Below, in pieces: positions 1-12,038 of a DNA stretch of 64,000 nt (the stretch's first letter is position 1; every line of letters begins with the position of its first letter). Source of the stretch: Pohlia nutans (taxonomy: Eukaryota > Streptophyta > Bryopsida > Bryales > Mniaceae); contig CM040092.1 in NCBI GenBank assembly GCA_022496805.1, positions 22,214,113-22,278,112 on the forward strand, read 5' to 3'. The translations under genes and the position numbers were made by a program. The notes beneath the pieces were generated by a model. It searched no databases. It saw only the letters and a program-made list of their open reading frames with translations, and was not told where the DNA came from.

Positions 1-502
1 ACTCAAATCATAGCGATACAAAAAACATATACCCACATCTCTCACAATATCTGCTCCACCTACAACATCACCCTCCACCACACTTACTATACGCCCTCAT
101 CACAACCATTAGCCCATCCCCTGAAACATGCAACACATACCTTACACAAAACCTCACCCCAGACTGGACCATACTCCTCCTAAATAAAATGGCTACCCTA
201 ACTAACCCCCAGAACGCCATATCACAACCCCGCACCCGTATGAAGAATTTTTACATAATAATCCACAATACATAAATCCCCTCAACTCCATTCATAAAGA
301 TTTATACCAATATATTAATAAAAACAATACACCACCATCAATACAACAACCAACAAATAAATTCCCGTTTCAACCTAACACATTATTACAAGAAGCACTT
401 AAATGTAAAGATCCAATACCAGAATACTCCCACCCACCACCACTCCCCATAATTAATACACCCACACCCCCCACAACATATAATACACAACACCACACCC
501 AA

Positions 503-1114
503 ATAATTACCTGGAATGCATCCTCACTTAACACTGCACTCCCGAATCTTAATCAGCTAATTTCCAACACCGAACACCACCCTGCAATTGTCACAATCCA
601 AGAAACCAACCTCACTGCCACTAAATCTACAAATACATACAAAAACTATCCCCGAATTATAAACTAATTTTTATAATACACATGCCCTTACCCGTTGCCT
701 ACAACAAAGAATACCTTATACACAGGCTCGAGGAGGACTCTTAACGGCTTTATCCACCAGAAGTATGCATTTCCAGATAATATCTATAAACTTCCCTCCC
801 CAACCACCATATCCCCCTATCTTCAGATTATAAAAATCAAAAATCATCCTTTACAACCCTGGCTTATTATACACATATACATGCCAACTCATGCTGATGA
901 TATACAACTAATACCTATCATCAAACAAACCATTAACCAACAAATAATAAACCATCCGAACCACACATACATACTCTGCGGGGATTTTAATAGAGATATT
1001 GCTCTTATTGGAAAACAAAATGGACATACCATCACACCCCCCCAGGCAGAAAATTATGAATGGCAAGACTTCATTACCACACTGCAATTATCCTACATCC
1101 CTACTAACAGCTAA
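503..1114 (+). pseudogene. LINE endonuclease (EEP/APE type) remnant
   Basis: Translation from 503 begins with an endonuclease start block (ITWNASSLN) followed by the metal-binding IQET segment; a stop follows near 664 in the same frame. A second segment, 695-1114, contains the CGDFN motif typical of exonuclease-endonuclease-phosphatase domains. In an intact LINE this domain nicks target DNA to prime reverse transcription. The terminal SDH-type motif was not found in frame, so the domain is decayed. Confidence 0.75.
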
Positions 1115-1277
1115 TTTTCACAACAAGGAGGCCCGAACTTTAGCCAAACTAGCCTCATTGATGGCTTTTACATCAAAACACCCAATAACCACTTATACAC
1201 ATCCACCACAAATAACAACCACACTTTAAATTCAGACCACTCACCGGTTACACTTCTTATCCCACCAAACACACTAA

Positions 1278-3926
1278 TTGCAAGACCCACAGCTGCCACA
1301 AAAGACCACCCAACCAGAATCCTCAATCCGATCCCTCCAGAAAATATTGAAAACTTCAAAACACTATTCTATGCTGAAAATGCACTCCAAATTAATAATC
1401 TCATCACTCTTCTCACACAACAACACCTTACACAACAATAATGGAAATGTGCATGTAACTCATTGGACCAAATCATACAACAAATATCTAACAAACTTTA
1501 CCAAACATATAGTTACCGCCCCACCACTACCAAATCTCACCATCCATGCCCGCCTACAAGGAGGATTCTTTCCCAGAAAATTAAAAAAGGAATGGGAAAA
1601 ACACCTCACTACATATCATCTGTTACAAAAAACACTCTATATCATAAACAGTAACCCTAATTGGAAAACACGCCTAATAATACAACAACTTAGAATACAC
1701 TCTCATATCCTTATACCACCGCCTCCAACAGAACACCAATTCCTACAAGAATGGATTGACACTCTAGCAAACCTTGCTCGAACAACAAAAACACAAGCAA
1801 GAAAAATCACCACAAAATATACGCAAATATGCATTAAAAAAGCCATCTCAAAATATAGAACACTTTATGAAAAAAGCCCCAATATTATAAACAAAAAGGT
1901 TTTCAAAAACCAGGACACTCCCCCTCTTGACTGTATAACCGACAGAAACAATAACATACTCACTAACCCGGAACAAATAGCAAATGAAATACATGTTCAA
2001 CAATCCATCTCTAATCGCCCCACAGTCCCTATCTGCTACCACCAAACAAAACACCATCACTACTGTACATGTGCTCTTCGACAATATCCATAGCATGACC
2101 TGGATGGCCTTGTCATTGAAAAAAGAGGAAACCCACTCCAACCTCTTCACGAACTCTTTGACCAAGCAATATATGATATTTGCCTCAAAAATCTTGCAAA
2201 TAACAAAGCACCAGGCCCAGACAAAATACCAAATATAATCCTTAAAAATATGCCAAACAACTTCAATCGATTACTATTCCTCTTCTTCCACCATTGTTAT
2301 AAACAAAAACAAATCCCCCCTTCCTGGAAAATCAGTCATACTATACTAATTTACAAAAAAGGAGACCCCTCCCAACTCTCCAATCATAGACCAATAGCAT
2401 TACCCAATACCATATACAAGCTCTTCACATCTACTCTCACATTAATACTATCTGCTTACGGTAAAACACATCAGATTCTACATGATAGTCAAGAGGGCTT
2501 CAGAGCAGAACGCAGTACATCTAGACAACTACAAATATTCATTGCAGCCCTAGAAGACTCAAGATTTACAAACCAAGACATATTCCTATTGTACATAGAC
2601 TTCAAAATTGCATTTGGATCACTAGATCACCCTCGATTACTGGCTATCATCAAAGATCTAGGCTACCCTTTAGACTCGGTTGACTTAATAGGAAAAATTT
2701 ACTCCAATTCCCATACTATAATCACAAGAGAACACTTTGGACAAACAAATCTCATCCCCATACAGCGAGGCACTATTCAAGGTGACATCCTCAGCCCTTA
2801 CCTATTCTTGATCTTCCTCGAACCACTCCTACGTTGGCTCCAAACTGGCCCTCATGGATACACCTTCAAAACCTCAAATTTTAACATTAGCTCTGCAGCC
2901 TATACAAATGACCTTGTAGCAATCTCAAACCACCTACACTCCCTCCAAACCCAACTCACAAAAATTGATAAATTCTACAAATGGGCAGGCATGGACCTCG
3001 GAGTATCCAAATGTGCCATCACAGGCTGCCCTAATAAATCTAAAACTAGCCCAACTATCTTCAAACAATACATAAAGGACTAGAACATCCAATTTCAAAA
3101 TCAGGCAATATTTGTATTGCATCAAAATGAACCATATCTATATCTAGGCATACAACTAGTTCCCTCTTTAAAATGGACCCTCCAAATACATATTACCACA
3201 AAGAAAATCACAGAACAATGTAAACAGCTAACACAATGCCCAACCACAATGAAACAAAAAATTAAAATGATAGACACAGTCATTAGAGCAGGAAATGCCT
3301 ATAGCTTCTATGCAGTCCCATACTCACTCCCAACAATTAAAAAACTAGATAAAAAAATCATTGGTGTCCAAAAACAAATATGCGGACTGCCAAAATGCAC
3401 AGCCAATGTCATTGCGCAACTACCCCATAATTTATTCGGATTAGAAGCCTTCTCTTTTAAAAATGCATATCTACGATGTATCGCAGAACAACTCAAAAAT
3501 GCTCTTAATGACCCTGGCAGACTGGGAATTATTTATGCAGTTCTAATTCAACACATCTTAGCCAAATACGGAGGAGAAAAATACATACCTCGCATCAAAA
3601 CACAAGACTGCCTCCGCTCCCCCACTACCCAAACACTATACCTCCTCAAAACAGCTGGCAACATGCATCTCAAAAGCACTTTAGAAAATTTCCAACTACA
3701 TGCAACACAACTAGAAACGCAATGGTCACACCAAGCCACGACAATACTCCCCCACCTTCACCCAAAATTATCCCTTAAATTACTACACAAATTACTACAA
3801 CACAATATCTCAGATATACAACATCTAACCCTCCCTAATGGAATAAATCTTATGTCTTCTGAGGACTTCAAACTCTACTACAGAACCCCCTCCAAACTGG
3901 AAAAAACTGCTCTCAACTTCGAGTAA
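1278..3926 (+). pseudogene. LINE reverse transcriptase remnant with mutated active site
   Basis: Three open stretches in one frame (1278-2093, 2250-3083, 3117-3926), joined by stops and a short unreadable stretch, carry the ordered RT blocks. These are NKAPGPDKIPN near 2200, a motif A aspartate in YIDF near 2590, a QGDILSP block near 2780, and a motif C that reads YTNDLV near 2900. LINE enzymes normally have YADD at motif C, so the first of the paired catalytic aspartates is replaced by asparagine. Together with the internal stops this makes the copy inactive. A connection-like segment follows to 3926. Confidence 0.85.
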
Positions 3927-3949
3927 AGGATTGGGGATGTCTTTGGAGT

Positions 3950-4537
3950 TTAACCCCTAAACGTCATAGCATCCAGAAAGTGGACGACTAACAGATTCAA
4001 ACCCTTCTCACGTTCTCATCAATGCTTGGATGAAAGTCATCCAATTTTTTGGAGATTCTTCATCAAGTTGTTGTCCTATCTAACGGTTGGATTTAATCAT
4101 ACTTGATTACATATTTTTCTAAAATTACAAATGTAGAAGTATGTCAAGTTGTTGACCAAGCCAAAATTGCATTGACTGTAGTTCAAAAGTGGCCTTGGAA
4201 AAATGAGGTCATAGATTTAAAAAACACAAAAATTTCAAAAAATCACCATGTTTTAGAGTATCTCATTTCAAATTCATTCCAACAAATTTTACTCTAAAAA
4301 TATTAAAAAAAAATTTGTAATTGAATTTAGAAGGAATTTGTAATTTTAACTTTCAAATTTTATAATTAAATATTGGTGATAGTATTAGTGAATCGAACCG
4401 TACAGATGGAATCTAAAATTCAAAATCTAGAACTTTCATTTGTATATCAATTCCAAAATATTCTTCTAAATAGTACTTTATGATGATTTTTCTCAAATTG
4501 TCAATTCCAGGGACACCCTAGTACGTTTAGGGGTTAA
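3950..4537. mobile_element. TTAA-flanked MITE, piggyBac-like (588 bp)
   Basis: TTAA at both ends. The inverted ends read TTAACCCCTAAACGT on each side, 15 bases identical. The interior is AT-rich and non-coding. The element directly abuts the LINE remnant. Confidence 0.75.
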
Positions 4538-6207
4538 AGGAAAAAATGATTTGGAAATCCATCACATGAGTTGCCAATAACTACATGCATGCATTGTATT
4601 GTATTAGACATGCAAATTCAAGTTTGGTACACCTACAGAACTTGTTTGCTTAATATTATGCTTTGACTACAAACAAAGGGAGGCAAAATATTTTGCCTCC
4701 TTCATTTTGCTAATGGGAGCCTTTTGGGATGCAGTGAACTATTTGTTGACATATGGTTACTTTGGTATCGATGTGCAGAGTCATATATAGCTCTTGGAAA
4801 GCAACATATGATTCCGGTATACTAGAGGAAACAGCTTTATGGGACGTCAATCCATAGGACGCCAAAAGACGACCAGCCTCTAGTTTGTAGTATTGGCATT
4901 TGGTTTATCAATCCAAAGTATATTAATGTCACTTCAACTTTGTTTATCTAATACTACATTTATTAGTTTGGGGTTTTTCAATTCCTCAAATAGTGCATCA
5001 TTTTAAAGCAAAATGCGCTAGTTTAATCTATATGGATTATGTAGACTACATAAAATATCATATATAGCTTTTATTGAACTTGATATACTGGTGTATATAA
5101 AAATAGGCCTATATAATAAGCTAAATTTGGACTATAGGATGTTTAAGGTTATCACCTTAATCCCTAGAGGTCCAAGTGGCTATTTTATGGTCGTTCAATT
5201 AAGAGCATCATTTTTAAATGATTTTTTTTATTTTTCCAAAAATCTATGTTCATGTCAGTCCTATAATTTGAGTTATTTTGGCATTGATATATTTTAAACC
5301 ATGTTTATTGTGGTGAGATTTTTTTAATATAGAAAGAGATACAAAATGTTAGGAAAATTGTGATCTTTTCAACACTAATTTTTTTACTTTTTTCCACTAA
5401 CCAATGTAAGATGGAATTTGATACAATTGTAAATTCAAATATAAAAAATTCAATTTGTATTTTTAATTTCTACATGTGAATGTTTGGCACTTTCAATATC
5501 AAGCTAGTTTAGTATACTAATGGAAAAGGTGAGAAAGTTTCATCCTAGGAAAAACAACCCATGAAACAACCTGGCTAGTTATCTAATACTCCGTAACATT
5601 TCTCAGAAACTACCATTCATTTTATATGTCACCCACTGATATTAGCACAGTGAAATAACTTGCACCTAATTCATTCAAAATTGGGCTAAAACTATTCAAT
5701 AATATGTTAACATGAAGCTTTGAATTCACAACATAGTGACATTTCCTAGTATGTAATCTATGGCCACAACTACAAGAACACAGTCCGAGGAGGAGTTTTA
5801 GCTTAACCAGCTAAGATCCTAAATTTTCTTAGACCAACCGATTTTTTGCGCATTCAAAAGAAAATAGGGAATATTTTCTAGTTTCTCCCCTCCAATGACT
5901 AGTTTATTTTCCTAAGATTTCAAACTCGATTAGGAAAATTTGAATTTCAACCTCCTAATCTGTAATTAAAAGTTGATTCTTCCCAAACATTGTACAAGAA
6001 TCTGACCAAAACAATTTCCAAACCACTTTTCCAATCACACATGGCCACCTCCTCATTCCACGCAAAAGCGCAGGCAAAAGCTTGGAGCAAATTCTCGCAC
6101 TCTTTGACACACCTTACATCATGGTCACTTTCAAACTTCATTAATTAATTTTTGGTTGAAAATTTCCACGTGTCATCTTGTAATTGGTTCAAGATGACAT
6201 GAACCTC
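4538..6207. other. Intergenic AT-rich DNA
   Basis: No coding exon, RNA gene or paired-end element was recognised here. A lone degenerate end (TTAATCCCTAGAGGTCC near 5158) resembles the TTAA-element terminus but has no partner. Confidence 0.4.
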
Positions 6208-6386
6208 TTAACTCCTAAAAGACCTACAAGCCCAAATTGAGCCTCATGGTTTTTTAGTAGTTTTGAGTAGATCCAATGTGGACTTCTTTTTGTTCAAAAT
6301 TATTTATTTTTAATCAACACATACAATGTTCTTCATAAGTGTAAAATTTGGTCCCATCTGAATTATATTTTTCATTTCGGGGTTAA
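6208..6386. mobile_element. TTAA-flanked MITE, short copy of the 8937 family (179 bp)
   Basis: It begins TTAACTCCTAAAAGACC and shares the interior AAGCCCAAATTGAGCCTCATG block and the GGTCCCATCTGAATT block with the elements at 8937, 55336, 56095 and 57264. It ends at GGGGTTAA and lacks about 50 bases just before the right end. Confidence 0.65.
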
Positions 6387-6742
6387 AATCTCACGTGGAA
6401 TATCAATTTGCAGTCGAATCTAACTCTTAAGTGCGGTATCCGCTGACTCCCGCTAACTCTCAGCCAATCACAGGAGTTCAAACTCAGGCCCACTCACAAC
6501 ACGACACCTGGCAACGAGAATAGTCGGCAAAAGGGGGGCCGGGGCACCTGCGACGCGGTGACAAGCTATCACGTTCCTTCCGATCCCTTCTCTTCGCTTC
6601 TCTCCCCTTCAATCGATTCCAGCCATCATCTCCATCAAATTCTCACCTTCGCATCGTGTTTGATCGTCTCCTCATTTCTCTTTGTGTTCTTGTCGTCGTC
6701 GTCGCCGATTCGCCATTGCACTCTGATTCGTTTGAAGTGGAG

Positions 6743-6913
6743 ATGGCGGTCGGCAAGAGCGAGAAGGTGGCCATCGGGTTGGGCTTCGTGGGCGCCGCGT
6801 TCACGCTGCTGGCGTACGAGCAGACGTTCATGACTACCACGCACAGCATTCTGCTCGGCTTCGCCATCTCGCTCATCGCTCTAGGAATCAAAGAGTTCGA
6901 CCTCATGAATTGA
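6743..6913 (+). CDS. 56-residue membrane protein with two predicted helices
   Basis: The ATG at 6743 opens a single-exon reading frame of 56 codons with high third-position GC, unlike the flanks. Residues about 9-29 and 38-55 are hydrophobic and could form two membrane helices joined by a short polar loop. The protein ends with an acidic KEFDLMN tail. I do not recognise the family. An in-frame extension upstream to 6656 exists only with a non-ATG start, so the internal ATG is preferred. The 300 bases upstream are pyrimidine-rich and GC-richer than the surroundings and could be promoter and leader. It has no operon-like neighbour. Its size fits a subunit or assembly factor of a membrane complex, but that is inference only. 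Confidence 0.6.
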   Translation: MAVGKSEKVAIGLGFVGAAFTLLAYEQTFMTTTHSILLGFAISLIALGIKEFDLMN

Positions 6914-8936
6914 GCATCATGAATGTCTCCAGGAGAATAGGGACATATAGTCTCACGCATCATGTGTCTGGCCAGGGTTGTCGTGGTTGGTCTCACTGCA
7001 TTTGAGGAATCATGATCCAAGTAATGGTTTCTAAGAAATCGTCCTCACCTGAAGCATTACTAGTGCCCTGTCTCACTAAACCCTAATGAATGGGGTTTAG
7101 GTCTTTGAAGCTCACAACCTAGTTAGTGAGAAGGTTATTGTCATTCTTTCTCTCCAAAGAGGTGCGTGGTGACGCTCCTCTGAGGAGTTTGTAAACTAGT
7201 ACCGATCTTTTGATACAAATTTCTTGATCTTGAACAAATTTCTTTTGATACAAATTTCTTGAAGTTCTCTGTGTGTTTGTTTGCACATGATCTCGGTGCT
7301 TGCATTTTGATTTTGGAGATTGTATGTTGTGTTCTTGCACTATTTTTTATCTGTGTCTTGTGATTGCAGTGTCCAAGATACTCGTAGCACACATTTAGCA
7401 GTTATTTTTGGAAGATATGTTCCGGTCAATTTTAAAGTGCAAGCAGTGACTGGAACATGTCGTTGCCTATAAAAATCAATAGTGTTGATGCGATTCCTAC
7501 TTTTAGCTCTCTATGAATTTATTTTTGGGCTCAAAATCTTCTGATGTGCACTTTTGTGTGAGTTAGTGTAAATGGCTTTGTCATTGGGAACTGTAAAATA
7601 GGGGCCGGTTTACAAATGTAGATCCTATGAACAGTTAACCTAGAAAGGATACCTTGAGTCATACAATATTCAAGATCTTATGCAATTTCAAAGAGAGGTT
7701 GTAGACCACTATAATGACAGTGGACACTATAACTCCATTTTCATTTGAAGATCAATGGCCATGTAGACATTTAGCCAAGTCGTGCAGCTTGGACCACTTG
7801 CTAATTGAAGGCCAACCGAGTATGTGAATAGATGAGTATGTGAATACCGGTAGATGAGTTGCTGTTGGCAACAGGGATCAGTAGAGGAGATCATATAGGA
7901 GTTGCTGTAGGTTCTCTACCTTAGTACAACGAAGGTATATGGTTGAAATTTGCAGGTGTGCGCTCTTTGATTATATCGTCACCCTGAGATCACTACAAAT
8001 CTTCGTTTATATGTGTGAGTACGTACTTGAGCGTGGGTAAATGTGATCTCAAGGCTGTCAATAGATATCTGCAATGATGATCATCTTCATTTCAAGAACC
8101 CAGAATGACGGAGATTCTCAGCTGGTATACTAAGTTCCTCATGGTTTCGACAACAGTAAGAATCGAGAAGTGACATTACCTCCTGCTCCGAAACGGAGAC
8201 TTGACAAGCAGGTAAGGCGGATTGCAGCTCAATTCCCTTCGACGAAGAGGCTTGTATGGTCTGGCAGACCATTGTCGTAGTTACTTTCATTTTCTATGGC
8301 TGATTCTACTTTGACCTAAATGGACTCTTGAGAGAGAGTTGAAGTTAGAAATCTCATTCGGTCGGTCTGGTTACGATCCACAGCGTCGAGTGGGTAGCCC
8401 GTCAAGCTTGGAGCTGATATCGTGTCGATTTCTCTTGTGACTGTCAAGCTTGGAACTGATTGATTGCAATTCAGTTTCTGCTGTAAGTTCGAGGAGGAAC
8501 TCAGCTAGAAAACGTCGGTGACCTGGAACTGCTCAAATCGTAAGTACGCTGGCTAACGTCCCGTCACGATCGGAATGCCGGAAACGTCGAAGGCCGTGAG
8601 CCAAGGAACAAAAAGTCTACGAACGGAATGTGTGTCTTTGTGGACACGCCAAGTCCAAACACAATTTCTTCACTGGAAAGAACTGGGTGAAGCGGTCATT
8701 GCTTGTTCTCGGTTGCAAGTTCGGTTTCCTGAACAACTCAAAACATATAGGACACTCCCGCTTCCTGCGATCAAACCACCATGATGTCAATAAGCTGAAT
8801 GCCTCAGCTTGAGTCGTGAGTTTGTCACTTCTTCGTGTACATTTACAGCTTCTTAACTTCGTACATAAGAACACAACATTCGCGATCTCGCATGTATGAG
8901 GCTCATAACAAGATTATTCGGCAGCGGCAAAGCTTT
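6914..8936. other. Intergenic DNA, no supported gene
   Basis: Contains only short open frames without recognisable domains. Small direct repeats occur near 7825 (GAGTATGTGAATA twice) and 8404/8446 (GTCAAGCTTGGA twice). The 7020-7400 part may be the 3' flank of the small membrane-protein gene. Confidence 0.4.
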
Positions 8937-9190
8937 TTAACCCCTAAGGAACCAAGAAGCCCAAATTGGGCCTCATGTTTTTTTTAGCATGTTCTTTTTT
9001 GGCAGTTTTGAGTAGGTTTTATGTGGATTTTCTTTAGTTCAAATTTGTTTGTTGTTTGACCAACATATGCACTGTTCTTCACTGATTTTAGAGATATAAA
9101 ATTCAGTCTCATCTGAATTGTATTTTTCACAATATGATCAATTGAATTTATCATTTTTAAACCATGGATCCTTGGTCCTTTAGGGGTTAA
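8937..9190. mobile_element. TTAA-flanked MITE (254 bp), full copy of a five-member family
   Basis: Starts TTAACCCCTAAGGAACC and ends with GGTCCTTTAGGGGTTAA. Its interior aligns with copies at 6208, 55336, 56095 and 57264 (shared CCCAAATTGGGCCTCATG and CACAATATGATCA blocks). It lies just beyond the 3' end of the zf-XS gene. Confidence 0.8.
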
Positions 9191-9214
9191 AGACATGAGG
9201 GGAAGGCGTGGTTC

Positions 9215-12038
9215 TCACTTGGTGAGGTACGCTTTAGTGTGGACTTTGTCATGTATAGTTTGAAGGCGCAGGCGTTCATTCTTGGCTTTACATGATTCTC
9301 GCCACAACCTCTGGTACTCGTCAACCCACGTCTCCACCATCAATTGCCCTTCCACACTTCGCTGCACTCCAGAAACCAAAGTTATCAAACAATTAGTACA
9401 GATATCATTCAATGCTTCATCCCGTGCTTTGCCAAATTGCGGCACTAGAAGAAAAGAGGGACTTGTACACTGAGCATGTTCACTCAGATGTGACCAAACT
9501 CACTCAAATGTGGCCAAATTCACTCAGAATCCCACTCCAGACTGAGTGAACAAGTCCCTCTTTTCTTCTAGAGCGGAACCTTTCGTATTGCTTCATATGC
9601 GTCCTTATTTTGAATGGAGCGCAATGTTCTGACAAAGAATAGGTGTACCTTGTATTTTTTCGATATCATATCGGACTTGACTCGTCCAAACCGCTGGAGA
9701 TTTTCTAAGCGCAGCTGCTCATGTTCCATTTTTTGTTGCTTCTTCAGGTTTCTTTCTTTCCATCTCAAGTTTCTCAAATTGGTTGCTTCCCTGTCAACAA
9801 GTATGAAGTGGACTGTTGGTTAGCAACAGACATATCGCACTGTACATTGTCCAAGAAGATGCCGAAATGGTTTGTAATAAACTAAAAGATTTTAAGTAAT
9901 TGATCAAAATCGTCCTGGAAACTGTTAAGCAATAGTCAATTCGAACACGGCACATACTCTTCCTTTTTCATACTGTCCGCCATTCTTTGAAACTGCTCTC
10001 GGACATCCTCCACTTCTTGTAACCACACGAGCTGTTCCTTTTTAAGCTCGCCTTCGATGGCATTGATTTGGTTCCGCACTTTCTTCTTGGTGGACGGAGC
10101 GTAATTTTCGATTCGTTTCAAATCGTCTTGCCAGACTCGGTCCAGCTCGTACATCTGTTTATGCAGCTCATTACCATTCCAATTCACACATCGCTTATGA
10201 AAGAAATTTTCTGTTGATTTGCCTTAAAGGGGAAAAAATATCAAACAACTCTTGGGGGGAAGGGATAATTATCGACGCACCCTGCGACCGTCCCTGAAGG
10301 AACGTTGGACTTCAAAGCTGCGGTTGATGGCCTTGAAGTTGTTCGTCCAACGGGTCATGATTTTATTGATACGATCAAACTTGCCGTCATCAAACAACTC
10401 CCCTCTGCGCCCGTATACCTCCTTCTCGGGTAAGAGCTTCAATCCGTTCTTCTCCTTCATGCTTTTCCACCTACGGCATACAAGTGGAAATGAGAAAACG
10501 TGCCACAAGCACACTTTAGGTTTACTGAAAATTGCATCAACCTAACAATTGCGGTTCTCCAAATTTTTTACAGCTAATTGAAAACGTGTAGGTACCCTTT
10601 CAATGTCATGTCGTAAACGGAGGCTGTCGTTGCCTTCTCATTACTTTTCAGATCGAGATTACGATGGTCAACACAGTTGAACTCAAGTGCTTTGTGCTCC
10701 TTCTGACATGCGAGTGTCAACTCTTTTCCATCGATGTAGCCGACCTGTGTTAACATCAAGTTTTCATTACTTACTACGGAGTAATCATTTGAATTAGCTC
10801 GTGGCGTCACTACAGAGTCTATCTATGTATGAATCCCTGTTCGAGTTTGCAGACGAAACAACAAGTCTAGTATTCTTTAGAGACAGGGATTCAGAATGAA
10901 GAATGCGTTGCGGCAGAGATCAAAGTTGCTGACCTCTGCAGCTGGAAATACGAACACATTGCGCTTGTCGTCTTTCCCGGAGCTGTACACTGCAAGAACT
11001 TCCTTCAACCGAGGCCTTGCCGCCCTATCAAGAACGGTGCAGGCGTGACGCCCATCGCCACTCTCCCGATGTGCTGGCCAGGGGCAAATGATTCGTTCTA
11101 CTTCATTGAGCTTGTCATCCCGCACAAGCAAGATGTTCGGCTTCCAGGACACCGGCTTGCTACTCTCACCTGCAGCAATCGTTGTGTTCCCAAGGACCTC
11201 ATCTAACCGCGGAATGTTGGCTGTGGCTTTCACGGAATCCACTTCTCCAGAGATAAAATTGTCTCTCACAGTATCAATGGTTTGCCACCGAGGAACTTGC
11301 ACACAGCTTGATTTTTTTTAAATTGGACGACAGAACAGGCAAGGAATTAATATGGACTTACCTGCCTGGCTAGGGCTGCCGGAGGAACAACACGGAGGGG
11401 CAGTAGTCTCGACGTCCTTCCGGCCGAAGTCCGTATGGCACTTTTTGTCAGAGTCCAGGCCTTCGTCTTCCTGGAGGGCCTGCTTGAGAGCACGAAAATA
11501 GCCGCGGTGCTGTCGTGCATTCTCCTTCACGAATCGTTCGGCATGGATCAACAAAGCGTCCCAACCCTTGAATTTTCTGTCCTGTTGGCATATAGCGCAA
11601 ACTATTTCCTCTTTGTCGCCCCCGCTCATCCGCTTGACGCCCCGGCGGATGAGCGCCATGTCCACATCTCGCTTGTACTCCAGCTCCTACAAGGAAACGT
11701 AGTTGTTGAGACCTTGGAATTTTCCCATATACTTTTCTTCATCACTAGTATATGCACTTGGCAATGTCGACGACAAACCCTATGGATTCAAGAATTCGAG
11801 ATCTTACCCTCTTCACTACCGGCAACATCTGCCTGTACGCAGAATCCTCCACCATTTTGTCCAAGTCCTGTGGTTCTCTGGCCGCGGCATTTCTCATCGA
11901 CTTCCCGCTGTGAGGTGCGCCAGGCGGACCTTCGAGCTGAAACATAATTGACGAAGGGAACGAGGCCGCGTGCGACTGATCCTTCAAGCGCTTGCGCGCA
12001 AGTGGTCCTTCCGGCGCTACACGTCTTTTATGATCCAT
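9215..12038 (-). CDS. zf-XS / coiled-coil protein, SGS3/FDM-like, interrupted by a CACTA-type element
   Basis: Exons on the minus strand: 12038-11808, 11686-11362, 11295-10934, 10744-10596, 10470-10281, 10193-9958, 9790-9580 and onward, then 9439-9215. Splice phases agree at all six introns. Residues 107-137 form a C-x2-C...W..LL.HA...R.H finger (C107, C110, H125, H137) followed by a RALKQAL helix, the pattern of the zf-XS domain of plant SGS3 and FDM proteins, which act in small-RNA silencing. A W.P.ILLVRDDKL segment follows and may be a divergent XS domain; that is weaker. The C-terminal half is charged and helical, likely coiled coil. A 131-bp transposon with a CCG duplication sits in the last exon and brings a TAG one codon later, giving a 571-residue product and cutting off about 75 residues. 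An upstream in-frame ATG at 12077 would add 13 residues. Family call is moderate. Confidence 0.6.
9443..9573. mobile_element. CACTA-type MITE in a coding exon (131 bp)
   Basis: Ends are CACTAGAAGAAAAGAGGG on the left and, inverted, CTCTAGAAGAAAAGAGGG on the right, close to the plant En/Spm CACTACAAGAAAA terminus. The flanks are a perfect 3-bp duplication, CGG at 9440-9442 and 9574-9576. The interior has repeated ACTCA motifs (CACTCAGATGTGACC, CACTCAAATGTGGCC), as is usual for subterminal repeats. Confidence 0.8.

Larger units (their letters stand above)
1..3949 (+). mobile_element. Decayed LINE (non-LTR) retrotransposon, 5' end outside the window
   Basis: The region carries, in order, an apurinic-type endonuclease and a reverse transcriptase, the layout of the second ORF of a LINE. 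The reading frame is broken by stops near 664, 1114, 2091 and 3081 and by a frame change near 1115-1278, so no full protein can be made. The + strand is strikingly poor in G and rich in A and C, unlike the other genes in the window. The right edge is placed where a TTAA-flanked element begins; the true 3' end and poly(A) tail were not recognised. The first 500 bases have no clear domain and may be the end of ORF1 or a linker. Confidence 0.85.
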
